A DNA stretch of 64,000 nt from Desulfofustis sp. PB-SRB1 (GCA_016722945.1 JAEQMT010000038.1:496001-560000), one strand, 5' to 3'; positions 53,085 to 62,545 are shown, numbered from the stretch's first letter. Notes: generated from the letters alone by a model not told the origin. A program made the numbers and translations.

Positions 53085-53103
53085 TTACTATAAATTACCA
53101 TAA
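53085..53103. promoter_or_regulatory. tandem direct repeat upstream of the tungstate regulator
   Basis: TTACTATAA at 53085-53093 and TTACCATAA at 53095-53103 repeat a 9-base unit with a 10-bp period, 67 bp before the regulator start. The spacing of one helix turn fits a protein-binding operator, perhaps for the regulator itself. The rest of the 365-bp gap (53019-53383) shows nothing I can name. Confidence 0.4.
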
Positions 53104-53383
53104 TTCAGGCAGGATATTGGTACATGCCCATCTGCCGTATCGAGATAAACGGTTCACGAAACTGCCTAGAAGTCACGCTGATAAAGGATGTCAATCTTTG
53201 TTGAAAGGTATCCCTCAAGCGTAAAATCAGTAAGAAATCCCTTGTGTTAGAGTAGAAATACTGCTATCTCTGAGAATATTTCCTGCCCGATCGGCAGGTT
53301 TACCGGCAACATGAAACCGGCCTCATGATCGCCATAACCGACGAAAGCTTGACACCAGTCGATATCTCACAGCTGTGAGCGTT

Positions 53384-55075
53384 ATGAAAACCGTGTCCCG
53401 CCAGCATGACGCAACTACCACTTCCCAGCGGGTAACGCCTCTAGGAGATGGCACATTGCGGCGCCGCATCGTTCAGTTGGAGACGGTGAATGCTATTTTT
53501 CACCACTCCTTGGGGCCTGCCCCGTTCAGCCAGCGACTACAACGCATACTGGCCTATATCGTTTCCCTGAAAGAGCTGGACCTGATGCCCAGAGCGGCGC
53601 TGTTTCTGGCCGACCACAATGACAAACGACTGTCATTGGTCGCCCGGTACGGAACGGATGAATATTCACAGCCATGCCCAGCCATAACACCCGGTAGATG
53701 TTACTGCGGCACAGCGATAGCAACCAACACCCTGCAATTCACCCCGGCAGCGGTCAAATGCTCTCATAAAAAAAACGAACGGCCCTTTGCGCACGGCCAC
53801 TATTGCCTTCCTCTTGCACATCACGGTGCGGTTGTCGGGGTCTTGTGCCTTTACACTGAACCCAATCATCGGCAAAATCCTCAGATAATTGCCCTGCTGG
53901 AAGTTATCGGTGAAACCGTCGGGGCAATTGTGGAAGACCAGAAGCCAACCGGTCAACACCTGGGCCAAACAAATAATATTGGTAAATCCCTGATTCAGCT
54001 TATGGAGAACGGGGATTTTTCCGACACCACCCTGCAATCACTCAACCACGGCATTCTCATATGCGATACGCACACCGTCCTGAGGCGCTACAACCACATT
54101 GCCGCCTCGATTATAAGCTCATTGTGCGGCCATCTTGAGGAAAAATCCCTGGCAGATATCTTCGGCCCTGAAAACAGTTTTCGCATTATCTCAAAAGCAG
54201 CGAATACGCCACCCGCTCTTGACCATGAGCTTCACCTCGTCCATGACACCGGTGATGAGTTCATTTTTCATTATGCCGCCGTCAAAGGGGCGGGCGGCGA
54301 GACAATCATCGGCATCACCGATGTTACTGAGTGGAAGTTCATGCAAAAAGAGCTGGAAAAGATGAATCGCCTCTCCACCGTAGCCGAAATTGCCTCCGCC
54401 GTTGCCCACGAAGTACGAAATCCCCTGGCCGGCATCAAGATCATGGCCCAGTCCATCGAAGAACATACCGATACTGAGGAAGAACGGATGGAGTGTGCCC
54501 AGCGAATCATTCGCCAGGTGGACCGACTCAATGAGCTGCTTACCGATTTCTTTTCATATGCACGCCCGGTTGTTCCAAAAAAACAGCCGACCAGGCTTGA
54601 TTCGATACTTGCCGAGACCAAACCGCTGATCATCAACAAACTGGTCAAACACAAGATCTCGCTGATCGAGGATTTTCAGCCGGGTATCCCCGAGGTTCAG
54701 GTGGACGCCAATCAGATTCAGCAGGTCTTTCTCAATCTGTTTCTCAACGCCATCGATGCCATCAAACAGGAGGGAAACATCGAGATCATCGCCCGCGTCC
54801 TCAGCAGCGCCGAAGTTGCCGCCCAGCGCAAAAGAAACCCATCCATCGGCGCCCCAAAACAGCATGTTCTGCTGATGTTCAAAGACAATGGTGCCGGTAT
54901 GTCACGAGATGTGGCGGCAAAGGTTTTCGAACCTTTTTTCACCACCAAACCCAACGGCGCCGGACTCGGCATGTCCATCGTCTATCGTACTCTTGCTGAA
55001 AATGACGCCTCCATCCAGGTGGAGAGCGAGAAAGGGGTCGGCACCTCCTACTCCATCATATTCACCGCGGCCTGA
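53384..55075 (+). CDS. GAF-PAS sensor histidine kinase, NtrB type
   Basis: 563 residues from the ATG at 53384; a GTG three codons upstream is an alternative. There is no transmembrane segment, so it is cytoplasmic. A GAF domain covers about residues 25-185 (ALFLADHNDKRLSLVARYGT and PLAHHGAVVGVLCLYTEP), with several cysteines near 100-125 that could bind metal or redox signal. A PAS-like region follows (about 205-310). HisKA has the His in VAHEVRNPLAGIKIMAQSIE; the ATPase has NLFLNAIDAIKQEGN, DNGAGMS and GAGLGMSIVYRTLAEN. It lies 5 bp before an NtrC-type regulator, its likely partner. Confidence 0.93.
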   Translation: MKTVSRQHDATTTSQRVTPLGDGTLRRRIVQLETVNAIFHHSLGPAPFSQRLQRILAYIVSLKELDLMPRAALFLADHNDKRLSLVARYGTDEYSQPCPAITPGRCYCGTAIATNTLQFTPAAVKCSHKKNERPFAHGHYCLPLAHHGAVVGVLCLYTEPNHRQNPQIIALLEVIGETVGAIVEDQKPTGQHLGQTNNIGKSLIQLMENGDFSDTTLQSLNHGILICDTHTVLRRYNHIAASIISSLCGHLEEKSLADIFGPENSFRIISKAANTPPALDHELHLVHDTGDEFIFHYAAVKGAGGETIIGITDVTEWKFMQKELEKMNRLSTVAEIASAVAHEVRNPLAGIKIMAQSIEEHTDTEEERMECAQRIIRQVDRLNELLTDFFSYARPVVPKKQPTRLDSILAETKPLIINKLVKHKISLIEDFQPGIPEVQVDANQIQQVFLNLFLNAIDAIKQEGNIEIIARVLSSAEVAAQRKRNPSIGAPKQHVLLMFKDNGAGMSRDVAAKVFEPFFTTKPNGAGLGMSIVYRTLAENDASIQVESEKGVGTSYSIIFTAA

Positions 55076-55080
55076 TTGCA

Positions 55081-56382
55081 ATGGGATCAGTACTCATTGT
55101 CGATGACAACGAGACGCTTCGTCACGGACTCGCCATCCTGGTCAAAGATCAGGGGTTTAGCGTCGAACTTGCGCCGTCGGCACAGGCGGCCCGTGACATC
55201 GTGCGCACCGCCCTTATTGATGTGGTGTTTTTGGACATAACCCTTCCAGACGGCAACGGCCTCGCCCTGATTGGAGAACTCAGGGAACTGTCCCCCGGGA
55301 TCGGCATCATCATGCTCACCGGTGACAATAGTGCCCGATCGGCGGTGGAGGCCCTCAAGGCCGGCGCCCAGGATTATATCGTAAAGCCATTTGAAACCAT
55401 CGAGTTTACCGCGGTTCTCAAGCAGGCGATGAGTTCGCGGCTCATGGAAAAACAGGCGGCGCTTGCCGCCAAACGAGACACCGGCAGATCGGTTATCGGC
55501 TCATGCCAGGCCATGCAGCAGGTAAACGAGATCGTGGCCAGCGCCGCGACCGTTACCTCACCGGTTCTCATAACCGGCGAAACCGGCACCGGCAAGGAGG
55601 TTATCGCCCGTGCCGTGCATGAACGCAGTCAATTACAAGGCGGGCTTTTCGTCAAGGTTGACTGTGGTACCCTGTCGGAGAGCATTATTGAATCTGAGTT
55701 GTTCGGCTACAAGAGAGGGGCTTTTACCGATGCCGCCGGCGACAAACAGGGGCTGGTTGAGCTTGCCCATGGCGGGACCCTGTTTCTCGATGAGATAGGC
55801 AATCTCCCGGTCACCGTCCAGCCCACCCTGTTACGCCTCATCGAGGAAGGGACCTTTCGCAAAGTCGGTGGCCTGGAAGACGTACGTGTCCGCCTTCGAG
55901 TTATTGCCGCCACCAACAATAATCTCGAACAGGCGGTCACCGGCGGCTCTTTCCGCGAAGATCTCTATTACCGGCTCTGCGTTCTGCCCATCTCCCTGCC
56001 GCCATTGCGAGAACGCGGCGAAGACGTATTGATGCTGGCGGACTATTTTCTCCATCGTTTCACCAATGAAATGAACAAACGTATCAAGGGATTCACTCCC
56101 GCCGCGCACGATGCTATGCTTCGCTACACCTGGCCCGGCAACATCAGAGAGCTGCGAAACGTTATCGAGCGTGCCGTAATTTTCAGCAAGAATGGGTGGC
56201 TGGACCACGGCGCCCTGAAACTTCAGCCGCTTCGTTCAACCGATCCCGACCATATCCCACTCAAGCAGCTGGAACACTCCCATATCGAGAAAATCCTGAA
56301 ACAGGCCAACAACAACAAATCTAAGGCGGCACGGATTCTCGGCATCTCTCGAACGACCCTGAGAAAAAAATTGTCCACCTGA
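55081..56382 (+). CDS. sigma-54-dependent response regulator, NtrC type
   Basis: 433 residues. The receiver has IVDDNETLRHGLAIL, the phospho-acceptor Asp in VVFLDITLPDGNGLALIGEL and YIVKPF. The AAA domain has Walker A ITGETGTGKEVIARAVHERS (about residues 164-183), the sigma-54 contact loop KRGAFTDAAGDKQGLV, in which the canonical GAFTGA reads GAFTDA, and Walker B GTLFLDEIGNLP. The Fis-type HTH is at the C-terminus (ILKQANNNKSKAARILGISR). It activates sigma-54 promoters; its targets are not obvious nearby. Confidence 0.94.
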   Translation: MGSVLIVDDNETLRHGLAILVKDQGFSVELAPSAQAARDIVRTALIDVVFLDITLPDGNGLALIGELRELSPGIGIIMLTGDNSARSAVEALKAGAQDYIVKPFETIEFTAVLKQAMSSRLMEKQAALAAKRDTGRSVIGSCQAMQQVNEIVASAATVTSPVLITGETGTGKEVIARAVHERSQLQGGLFVKVDCGTLSESIIESELFGYKRGAFTDAAGDKQGLVELAHGGTLFLDEIGNLPVTVQPTLLRLIEEGTFRKVGGLEDVRVRLRVIAATNNNLEQAVTGGSFREDLYYRLCVLPISLPPLRERGEDVLMLADYFLHRFTNEMNKRIKGFTPAAHDAMLRYTWPGNIRELRNVIERAVIFSKNGWLDHGALKLQPLRSTDPDHIPLKQLEHSHIEKILKQANNNKSKAARILGISRTTLRKKLST

Positions 56383-56404
56383 AACCGGCCAGAAACTGAT
56401 CGGT

Positions 56405-56421
56405 TGGTCAATTCTTGACCA
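56405..56421. promoter_or_regulatory. inverted repeat after the NtrC-type gene
   Basis: TGGTCAA at 56405-56411 and TTGACCA at 56415-56421 form a perfect palindrome around TTC, 22 bp after the stop codon. No T tract follows. It may be an operator or a weak terminator. The rest of the 365-bp gap (56383-56747) holds nothing I can identify apart from the promoter it must contain for the next gene. Confidence 0.3.
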
Positions 56422-56747
56422 CCTTGCAGCGCTGGAAAAAGGTCGATATATTCAATAATAACAATATCCTGAGAGCAATTGGCAAACGTGTATCCTATTT
56501 GCTTCTTATGGCGGTGAATAGTACCGATTCAACGGCCACGGATCTATCAAGTACCATGTAAAGTTTAAAATGTCGTACTAGAGCGCCGCTATTGTTGTGT
56601 TTGGTGCAATAGACGATTGAGGGAGCATGCAGCGATCGGTGACTGAAAGAGTGACGAAGCATACAACAAAACAGAGCAGGCGCGGTGATATCTCAAGCTC
56701 TAGAGGATACTGGTTTTTTTTATTTTTGCACAATGATATGAACGCCA

Positions 56748-58073
56748 ATGAGTAAGAAACGGGTGCTCGTCGTCGATGATGAGCAGGATATGCTCTGGAT
56801 GCTCCAGAGAAATCTCAACAAGGGCATGCCTGATGTCGAGGTCCTTACCGCCAGCTCGGGCGAGGAAGCGCTCGCCCTGTTGAGCGACACCCCCGTCGAA
56901 CTGGTCATCACCGACATCAATATGCCCGGCATGAACGGGCTTGATCTGCTGATCGAGATCAATAATCGTTACCCGGAAACCGGGGTTATCATCATGACCG
57001 CCTACCCCTCCATCGCTTATGAACGTGAAGCGATGATGAGCGGAAGTCTACGTTTCGTCGAAAAGCCATTTGATATCAAAGACATGCGGGCTATTGTCAA
57101 AACGGTCTTGAAAGAGAGCGACGGTTTCCAGGGCACGGTGAGCGGGATCGACCTGCTCGACATTATCCAATTCAATGGATTATCACGGGCAACATCGGCT
57201 CTTAAGGTGACAACCTCCGACGATGAAGGAATGATTTTCTTTCGTGAGGGCGAGGTTGTTCACGCCATGTGCGACCAGCTAACCGGCGAAGACGCCTTTT
57301 TCAAGATTATTGGATTGACCGACGGCACCATTCAGAACATCCGTGGTGTCGAAGCTCCCATCGTCAGTATCAAAAAAAGTCTCGATTCACTGCTGCTGGA
57401 GACCGCGGTTCGCGGCGATGAAGAGGCCGATGACGATGAGGATTATGACGATGAGGATTATGACGATGACGACCAGATTGCCGGCCTCTCTGATTCGGAA
57501 AGCATCGTCGCTGAGCCGGACGAAGATGATCTTGAGATTGGGCTTGAACCGGGGGAGATCGCAAACATATCCGAGCCCTACGAACCGCGGGCGGCATCAC
57601 AAACTGAAGATGATAGGGGCAGCGAGCCAGCACTGCGTGCGAAGTTTACGGATACACCATCCGTTGATGATGAAGATACTGATATTGCTGAACATAACGA
57701 GGAGGATCCCGAGATGACTGAAATTCAAAAAATTCTTACTGAATTCACCAACATTGAAGGAGTGCACACCGCCTGTCTGGTGGGACGCGACGGTTTCATC
57801 CTGGACAACATTGCCCGCACCGGTATCGACGCGGAAATGATAGGGGCAATTGCTTCATCAGGCTTCGGTTCGGCTGAATCGATGGGGGGGCAATTAGGTC
57901 AGGGCAATTTGAATCTGACCATGATCGAGTATGCCGAGGGTCCGGTCATGTTTGCCCCGGTGGGCTCAGAGGCATTTCTGGTGATCGTTGCCGATAAGGA
58001 CACCAACCTCGGCTGGATTCGCCTCACCATCAAGAAAAATTCGAAGGTAATCGAAAAAGCGGCAAACCTGTAA
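56748..58073 (+). CDS. response regulator with DUF4388 (PATAN) and roadblock/LC7 domains
   Basis: 441 residues. Receiver (about 1-120): LVVDDEQDMLWML, the Asp of ELVITDINMPGMNGLDLL, ITMTAYPS-like IIMTAYPS and EKPFD. DUF4388/PATAN (about 125-205): GTVSGIDLLDIIQFNGLSRA, EGMIFFREGEVVHAMCDQLT. An acidic linker (about 222-325) starts with a duplicated DDEDYDDEDYDDDD and is rich in Asp and Glu. C-terminal roadblock/LC7 (about 326-441): MTEIQKILTEFTNIEGVHTA, CLVGRDGFILDNIARTGID. In Myxococcota-type systems such domains regulate Ras-like GTPases (MglA) that control polarity or motility. No DNA-binding or enzyme output domain is present. A convergent LC7-like gene follows after 51 bp. Confidence 0.9.
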   Translation: MSKKRVLVVDDEQDMLWMLQRNLNKGMPDVEVLTASSGEEALALLSDTPVELVITDINMPGMNGLDLLIEINNRYPETGVIIMTAYPSIAYEREAMMSGSLRFVEKPFDIKDMRAIVKTVLKESDGFQGTVSGIDLLDIIQFNGLSRATSALKVTTSDDEGMIFFREGEVVHAMCDQLTGEDAFFKIIGLTDGTIQNIRGVEAPIVSIKKSLDSLLLETAVRGDEEADDDEDYDDEDYDDDDQIAGLSDSESIVAEPDEDDLEIGLEPGEIANISEPYEPRAASQTEDDRGSEPALRAKFTDTPSVDDEDTDIAEHNEEDPEMTEIQKILTEFTNIEGVHTACLVGRDGFILDNIARTGIDAEMIGAIASSGFGSAESMGGQLGQGNLNLTMIEYAEGPVMFAPVGSEAFLVIVADKDTNLGWIRLTIKKNSKVIEKAANL

Positions 58074-58124
58074 GTTAGTTGCAGGCTACCTCATCTGGGT
58101 GGGCTGGAAGCAAGCTCCCGCCTA

Positions 58125-58532
58125 TCATGATTCCGCCTGCTGAAACTGATCCGTCAATTGCTGGGCAAAGGTGGCCAGCTCATCGTCAAACTTTTTGACG
58201 ATATGCCGGGCCTTGCCAAGCCACTCTCCCTTGGTGGTCATAAAAAAGATAAAAAACGGCAGGGACGGATTGTGCCTGATGATAAAATGGTAGTGGTTCG
58301 TTGTGATAAGAATATCGTCCGTTACCTCATCGTCCGCCAGTAGATTAATGGCCTTGGAGTTTGATTTGACAATAGAGGCAAGGTAGGCGGAGGCAGCCGC
58401 CGTATCCGTCCCCTCTTTCTTGCTGAAATCGACAATGGAGAGGCCGTCGTCCACGGTCACCACCGCGGCCGCCAGAATTCCCGGCATTTCCGCCGACAAT
58501 TCTTCCATCATCTTCTTTACTTTCTCAATCAT
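58125..58532 (-). CDS. roadblock/LC7-like protein
   Basis: 135 residues with no transmembrane segment. The pattern PGILAAAVVTVDDGLSIVDF, then ASAYLASIVKSNSKAINLL and ILITTNHYHFIIRHNPSLPF, matches the alpha-beta fold of roadblock/LC7 proteins such as MglB and the profilin-like family. It may form a dimer with, or compete with, the LC7 domain of the convergent response regulator. No MglA-type GTPase is encoded in the window. Its role is inferred from fold and neighbour only. Confidence 0.7.
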   Translation of the reverse strand: MIEKVKKMMEELSAEMPGILAAAVVTVDDGLSIVDFSKKEGTDTAAASAYLASIVKSNSKAINLLADDEVTDDILITTNHYHFIIRHNPSLPFFIFFMTTKGEWLGKARHIVKKFDDELATFAQQLTDQFQQAES

Positions 58533-59131
58533 TACTCACTCCTTTAAATCATGATGGGTGGCAGCACGCCGCTTGTATGTATTTCTATAGTTACATCAAC
58601 CTATTACAATATATGCACAAATAGTCGAGTTGCATCCCACCTCTCGTCTGCAAGAACACCAGTAGCGCAGCTCGCCGCAATGTACGTTGTCACTCACCCG
58701 TCTTGTCTACCTGCGTCGGCAATAGCAGCCGATGGCCCACAGACAGATATTCGCCCAATCTCATCGTTGCTCAAAAAGATTTTATCCTGGCAATATCAGC
58801 CATATGCCCGCGATAGCATGTTTCTCGCGCCTTGGTCTTGAACAAAAACTCCCTTCTTCAACGTTCCCCTGTGGCTCTGTTTTCAGTCGTTTCATCCGCG
58901 ATGAGTATGCCACACAACCCGCCTGTCATTCCATGCAAATATCATCCGGCAATTTACCTTTATGGGGTAATCGAAACGCTCTGCCTGCCCCACGGGAACA
59001 CACCGGCAAAGACATTTTCCAGGTTATCGTTTGATTTTATGGGATTGGTTTGGTAATGCGTGCGGTTGCTGGTTACTTGTTCACCAGTTCGTCTGTTTAT
59101 CCATACCCCCACCAATTACCAAGGAGGCGCT
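58533..59131. other. 599-bp intergenic region upstream of the TRAP operon
   Basis: It contains R1 copy 4 (58731-58862). Short frames in it lack ribosome-binding sites and resemble no family. The dctP ribosome-binding site AAGGAGG lies at its 3' end. No tRNA or other RNA was recognised. Confidence 0.5.
58731..58862 (-). repeat. R1 dispersed repeat, copy 4
   Basis: About 132 bp, reverse orientation. It shares TTCGCCCAATCTCATCGTTG, CTCAAAAAGATTTTATCCTG, GCAATATCAGCCATATGCCC and TTTCTCGCGCCTTGGTCTTG with copies 1 and 3. The right end is TTCTTCAACG; the left end is disrupted by an insertion of about ten bases, so its boundary is approximate. Confidence 0.75.
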
Positions 59132-60160
59132 ATGACACACCGAAGCTCAATCTTCCCGTTTTTTGTTGCTTTACTTTTTTTCTGTACCATCCCGTCGCTG
59201 GCGATAGCCGATTACAAGGACGAATACAAAATGAGTGTGGTGGTAGGCTCGAAACTGCCCTGGGGTCAGGGGGCGGAACGATTTGCCGAGCTGGTTCGGG
59301 AACGAACCGACGGCCGCATCAATATCAAGGTGTATCCCTCATCATCGCTGATGGCCGGCAAACAGACCAACGAGTTTCTTATCCACCGCCAGGGGGTGGC
59401 TGATTTTTGCCTGGCCTCGACCATTAACTGGTCTTCATCCATCCAGGAGCTGAATCTTTTCAATCTGCCCTTCTTTTTTCCCGACTATGCCGCTTTGGAC
59501 GCCGTCACCGAAGGTGAGGTGGGCGATGAAATCGGCGCCCTGCTGGCAGAAAAAGGGGTAACCCTGCTGGCCTGGGGAGAAAACGGTTTCCGGGAGCTGA
59601 CCAACTCCAGGCGTCCGGTGGCCACCCCCGCCGATATGGAGGGGTTGAAGATCCGTGTGGTCGGCACCCCGATCTTCATTGATACCATGAAAGCGCTGGG
59701 AGCAAACCCGGTAAACATGAACTGGGGAGATGCCCAGGTGGCATTTCAGCAGGGGGTCGTTGACGGCCAGGAAAACCCGGTGGTGGCCATCGAGATTCCC
59801 GTCAAGATCTGGCAGTTCCATCAATACATCACGGTCTGGCACTATGTTATCGATCCACTTATGCTTACCGTAAATAACAAGGTCATGGCATCATTTTCCG
59901 AGCAGGACCAGGAGATCATCCGCCAGGCCGCGCAAGAGGCGGCTTTAGAGCAGCGGGCCATCGTTCGTAAGGGGCTGATCGCACCCGATCTGTCGGCCTT
60001 CGACCTGCTTAGGGAAAACGGCATGGAAGTCACCTTTGTGGATGATACGGCACGCACCCAATTCATTGAGAAGACAATGGGTGTGCGCCAGTCTTGGACG
60101 GAAAAAATTGGTGCCGATCTGGTGGCCAAGGCACAAGCGGCAATAGACGCAAGCCGCTAA
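59132..60160 (+). CDS. dctP: TRAP transporter substrate-binding protein
   Basis: 342 residues from the ATG at 59132, which has AAGGAGG seven bases upstream; the 24 codons before it are not coding. A signal peptide (FFVALLFFCTIPSLAIA) precedes a DctP fold: SKLPWGQGAERFAELVRERT, LKIRVVGTPIFIDTMKALGA, the carboxylate-binding Arg in this stretch, and FQQGVVDGQENPVVAIEIPV. TRAP binding proteins carry C4-dicarboxylates or other organic acids; the ligand is unknown here. It is the first gene of a complete dctPQM unit. Confidence 0.94.
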   Translation: MTHRSSIFPFFVALLFFCTIPSLAIADYKDEYKMSVVVGSKLPWGQGAERFAELVRERTDGRINIKVYPSSSLMAGKQTNEFLIHRQGVADFCLASTINWSSSIQELNLFNLPFFFPDYAALDAVTEGEVGDEIGALLAEKGVTLLAWGENGFRELTNSRRPVATPADMEGLKIRVVGTPIFIDTMKALGANPVNMNWGDAQVAFQQGVVDGQENPVVAIEIPVKIWQFHQYITVWHYVIDPLMLTVNNKVMASFSEQDQEIIRQAAQEAALEQRAIVRKGLIAPDLSAFDLLRENGMEVTFVDDTARTQFIEKTMGVRQSWTEKIGADLVAKAQAAIDASR

Positions 60161-60231
60161 ACACAAGTAGGGTATGGGCGGCTCAGTCAAGAAGAGCCTG
60201 TAGGGTTGCCCATGTTCCTTTGCAAATCACT

Positions 60232-60717
60232 ATGAAGTCAATCGTTACCTGGCTGGCCACGCACCTGGAAGAACTACTCGGCGCATGTTTGCTGGGGGCG
60301 ATGGCCGTTCTGGCAATGGCTAATGTCCTCACCCGCTATCTCATCGACCTGCCCATCGCCTTTACCGAAGAACTTGAGGTAAATGCCATGGTGTGGATGA
60401 CCCTGTTTGGGGCGGCCGCCGCATTTCGAAAAAAACGGCATCTACGTCTCACCTTTTTCCTGCAAAACTTACCTGCCCGCGGCCGCTGGTTCATCGAGCG
60501 GTTTACCAGTCTTTGCGCCGTCATTCTCTTTGCTTGCCTGGGATATCTTGGCTGGCTTCAGCTCTTGGATGAGCGGCTTCTGGGAATCACCAGTGAATCT
60601 CTGGGCTACCCACAATGGATATATACGGTGGCAATACCGGCCGGGGCCGTCCTCGTGATCATCCGCATCATAATCGTTGAAATCACTGCCTGGCAGAGCG
60701 AACGGCCATGGGCGTAG
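60232..60717 (+). CDS. dctQ: TRAP transporter small permease
   Basis: 161 residues from the ATG at 60232 (MKSIVTWLATHLEELLGACL); longer open frame upstream is not coding. Four transmembrane segments. The stretch FTEELEVNAMVWMTLFGAAA followed by AFRKKRHLRL is the signature of the family, where the FTEEL and RxxxH parts are conserved. It joins DctM in the sodium-driven transporter. It overlaps dctM by ten bases. Confidence 0.93.
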   Translation: MKSIVTWLATHLEELLGACLLGAMAVLAMANVLTRYLIDLPIAFTEELEVNAMVWMTLFGAAAAFRKKRHLRLTFFLQNLPARGRWFIERFTSLCAVILFACLGYLGWLQLLDERLLGITSESLGYPQWIYTVAIPAGAVLVIIRIIIVEITAWQSERPWA

Positions 60718-61988
60718 TATTGTTCGTACTGTTTTTCATCCTTTTGCTGCTGGGGGCGCCGCTGGCCGTGGCAATCGGGATACCGGCGTTTGTCGTCATT
60801 ATTTTCGGGGATCTGGGAACACCGGTGATCGCCCCAAACTTTTTTGCCGGAATTGCCAAATTTCCTCTACTGGCCATCCCGCTATTCATTCTTGCCGGAT
60901 TCGTCCTCGAACGATGCGGCATCTCCGAGCGCATCATCCGCTTCGCCAACCTGGTGGTGGGACAGCGGGCCGGTGGGCTGGTTATCGTGGCGGTGGCGGT
61001 GTGCGTCTTTTTTGGCGGCGTATCCGGTTCCGGCCCCGCCGATGCCGCCGCCATCGGCGCCATCCTCATCCCGGCAATGTTCGCCCAGGGATACAGCAAA
61101 TCATACTCTGCATCGCTCATTGCGGCGGCCGGTTCCACCGCCATTATCGTACCGCCGAGCATCGCCCTGATCGTCTACGGGGCGATCACCAATACCTCCA
61201 TCCCCGCCCTGTTTGCGGCCGGCGCCATACCGGGCCTGATTGCCGGTCTGGCCATTTTCCTGCCGGCGTTTTTTATTGCCCGCAGAAGGGGCTACGGCGC
61301 CGGTCGTGAAGACGCGCCCAGGCAGAGCATTCGTAAGGCATTTTTCGAGGCATTTTGGGGATTGCTGGCTCCCGTAATTATTTTAGGCGGCCTTTATGGA
61401 GGCATCTTTACGCCCACCGAGGCAGCGGTGGTGGCGGTATTTTATTCGCTGCTGCTCGGCCTGGTTATCTATCGCAGCCTTACCATGGCGATGATTTACC
61501 AGATTCTTGTAGACGCCTGTGAGGCCTCGGCGGTGGTTATGCTTATCGTCGCCTTTGCCGGACTCTTTTCGTGGGCGGGATCAACAGTCGGCATCCTGGA
61601 CGACTTGGCCGAATTCCTGCTTACCATATCGACCAATGAATGGATCATCCTCGCGGTCATCAACGGGCTTATTTTCGTGGGCGGCATGCTGATGGACGCC
61701 ATCTCCATCTATTATATTTTCCTGCCGATTTTTCTGCCGATCATGGCCCACTTTGACTGGAACCCCATCTGGTTCGGTATTATGATGACATTTAACCTCG
61801 CTATCGGCCAATTTACCCCGCCGGTGGCGGTAAATCTCTATGTCACCACCCAGCTGGCCGACATCGACCTTGAGCAGACCTTCGCCGCCGTGCTCCCCCT
61901 GGTTGCCTCGATGCTCATCGGTCTGGTGATTATCATCGCTTTTCCCTGGTTGTCTCTGTTTATTCCACGCATACTTGGCCTTGGGTAA
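60708..61988 (+). CDS. dctM: TRAP transporter large permease
   Basis: 426 residues with about twelve hydrophobic segments. Motifs include FILLLLGAPLAVAIGIPAFV, AIPLFILAGFVLERCGISER and VFFGGVSGSGPADAAAIGAI, plus TEAAVVAVFYSL near 243 and IGQFTPPVAVNLYVTTQLAD near 365. This is the ion-coupled translocation subunit of the TRAP system. A 67-bp gap separates it from dtd, which is on the same strand. Confidence 0.96.
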   Translation: MGVVLFVLFFILLLLGAPLAVAIGIPAFVVIIFGDLGTPVIAPNFFAGIAKFPLLAIPLFILAGFVLERCGISERIIRFANLVVGQRAGGLVIVAVAVCVFFGGVSGSGPADAAAIGAILIPAMFAQGYSKSYSASLIAAAGSTAIIVPPSIALIVYGAITNTSIPALFAAGAIPGLIAGLAIFLPAFFIARRRGYGAGREDAPRQSIRKAFFEAFWGLLAPVIILGGLYGGIFTPTEAAVVAVFYSLLLGLVIYRSLTMAMIYQILVDACEASAVVMLIVAFAGLFSWAGSTVGILDDLAEFLLTISTNEWIILAVINGLIFVGGMLMDAISIYYIFLPIFLPIMAHFDWNPIWFGIMMTFNLAIGQFTPPVAVNLYVTTQLADIDLEQTFAAVLPLVASMLIGLVIIIAFPWLSLFIPRILGLG

Positions 61989-62055
61989 CGGCCGAAATGG
62001 ATATGAAACCCGCCGTGGTTGGGTTTTCCCCACCACTACACCTCAATAGCAAGAG

Positions 62056-62508
62056 ATGCGGGCTGTAATCCAGCGGGTCACAAAAGCACGCGTCGTGGTT
62101 GCACACCGCACCGTCGGCAGCATTGACGCCGGTGTCGCGGTGCTTCTGGCCGTCCACCACGATGATGGCGACAGGCAGATTCAATGGCTTGCCGAAAAAA
62201 TCATCAATCTGCGGATCTTCAGTGATTCAGACGGAAGAATGAACCGCTCTCTGGCTGATATCGGCGGTGAGATGCTTATTGTCTCGCAATTCACCCTTTA
62301 CGGTGATTGCCGGAAAGGGCGGCGGCCAAGCTATCATGAAGCAGCGCCGCCCGCCCGTGCACGGGAGTTGTATGAACGCTTTATCAAAGAGGTTGCCCAC
62401 CACGGCACCAAAACCGCCACCGGCTGCTTTGGTGCTGAGATGGAGCTCAGCGTAACAAATGACGGCCCGGTCACCATCATTATAGATACGCCAGCGATGA
62501 ACCCGTAA
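62056..62508 (+). CDS. dtd: D-aminoacyl-tRNA deacylase
   Basis: 150 residues, the usual size. It removes D-amino acids (and glycine) wrongly attached to tRNA. The active-site stretch SQFTLYGDCRKGRRPSYHEA (about residues 76-95) and the second motif GCFGAEMELSVTNDGPVTII, with NDGPVT, are complete. It is followed by repeat R1 copy 5. Confidence 0.96.
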   Translation: MRAVIQRVTKARVVVAHRTVGSIDAGVAVLLAVHHDDGDRQIQWLAEKIINLRIFSDSDGRMNRSLADIGGEMLIVSQFTLYGDCRKGRRPSYHEAAPPARARELYERFIKEVAHHGTKTATGCFGAEMELSVTNDGPVTIIIDTPAMNP

Positions 62509-62545
62509 TGAGCCACATAACAATGAGTTGTAAAGCATGGGGAGA

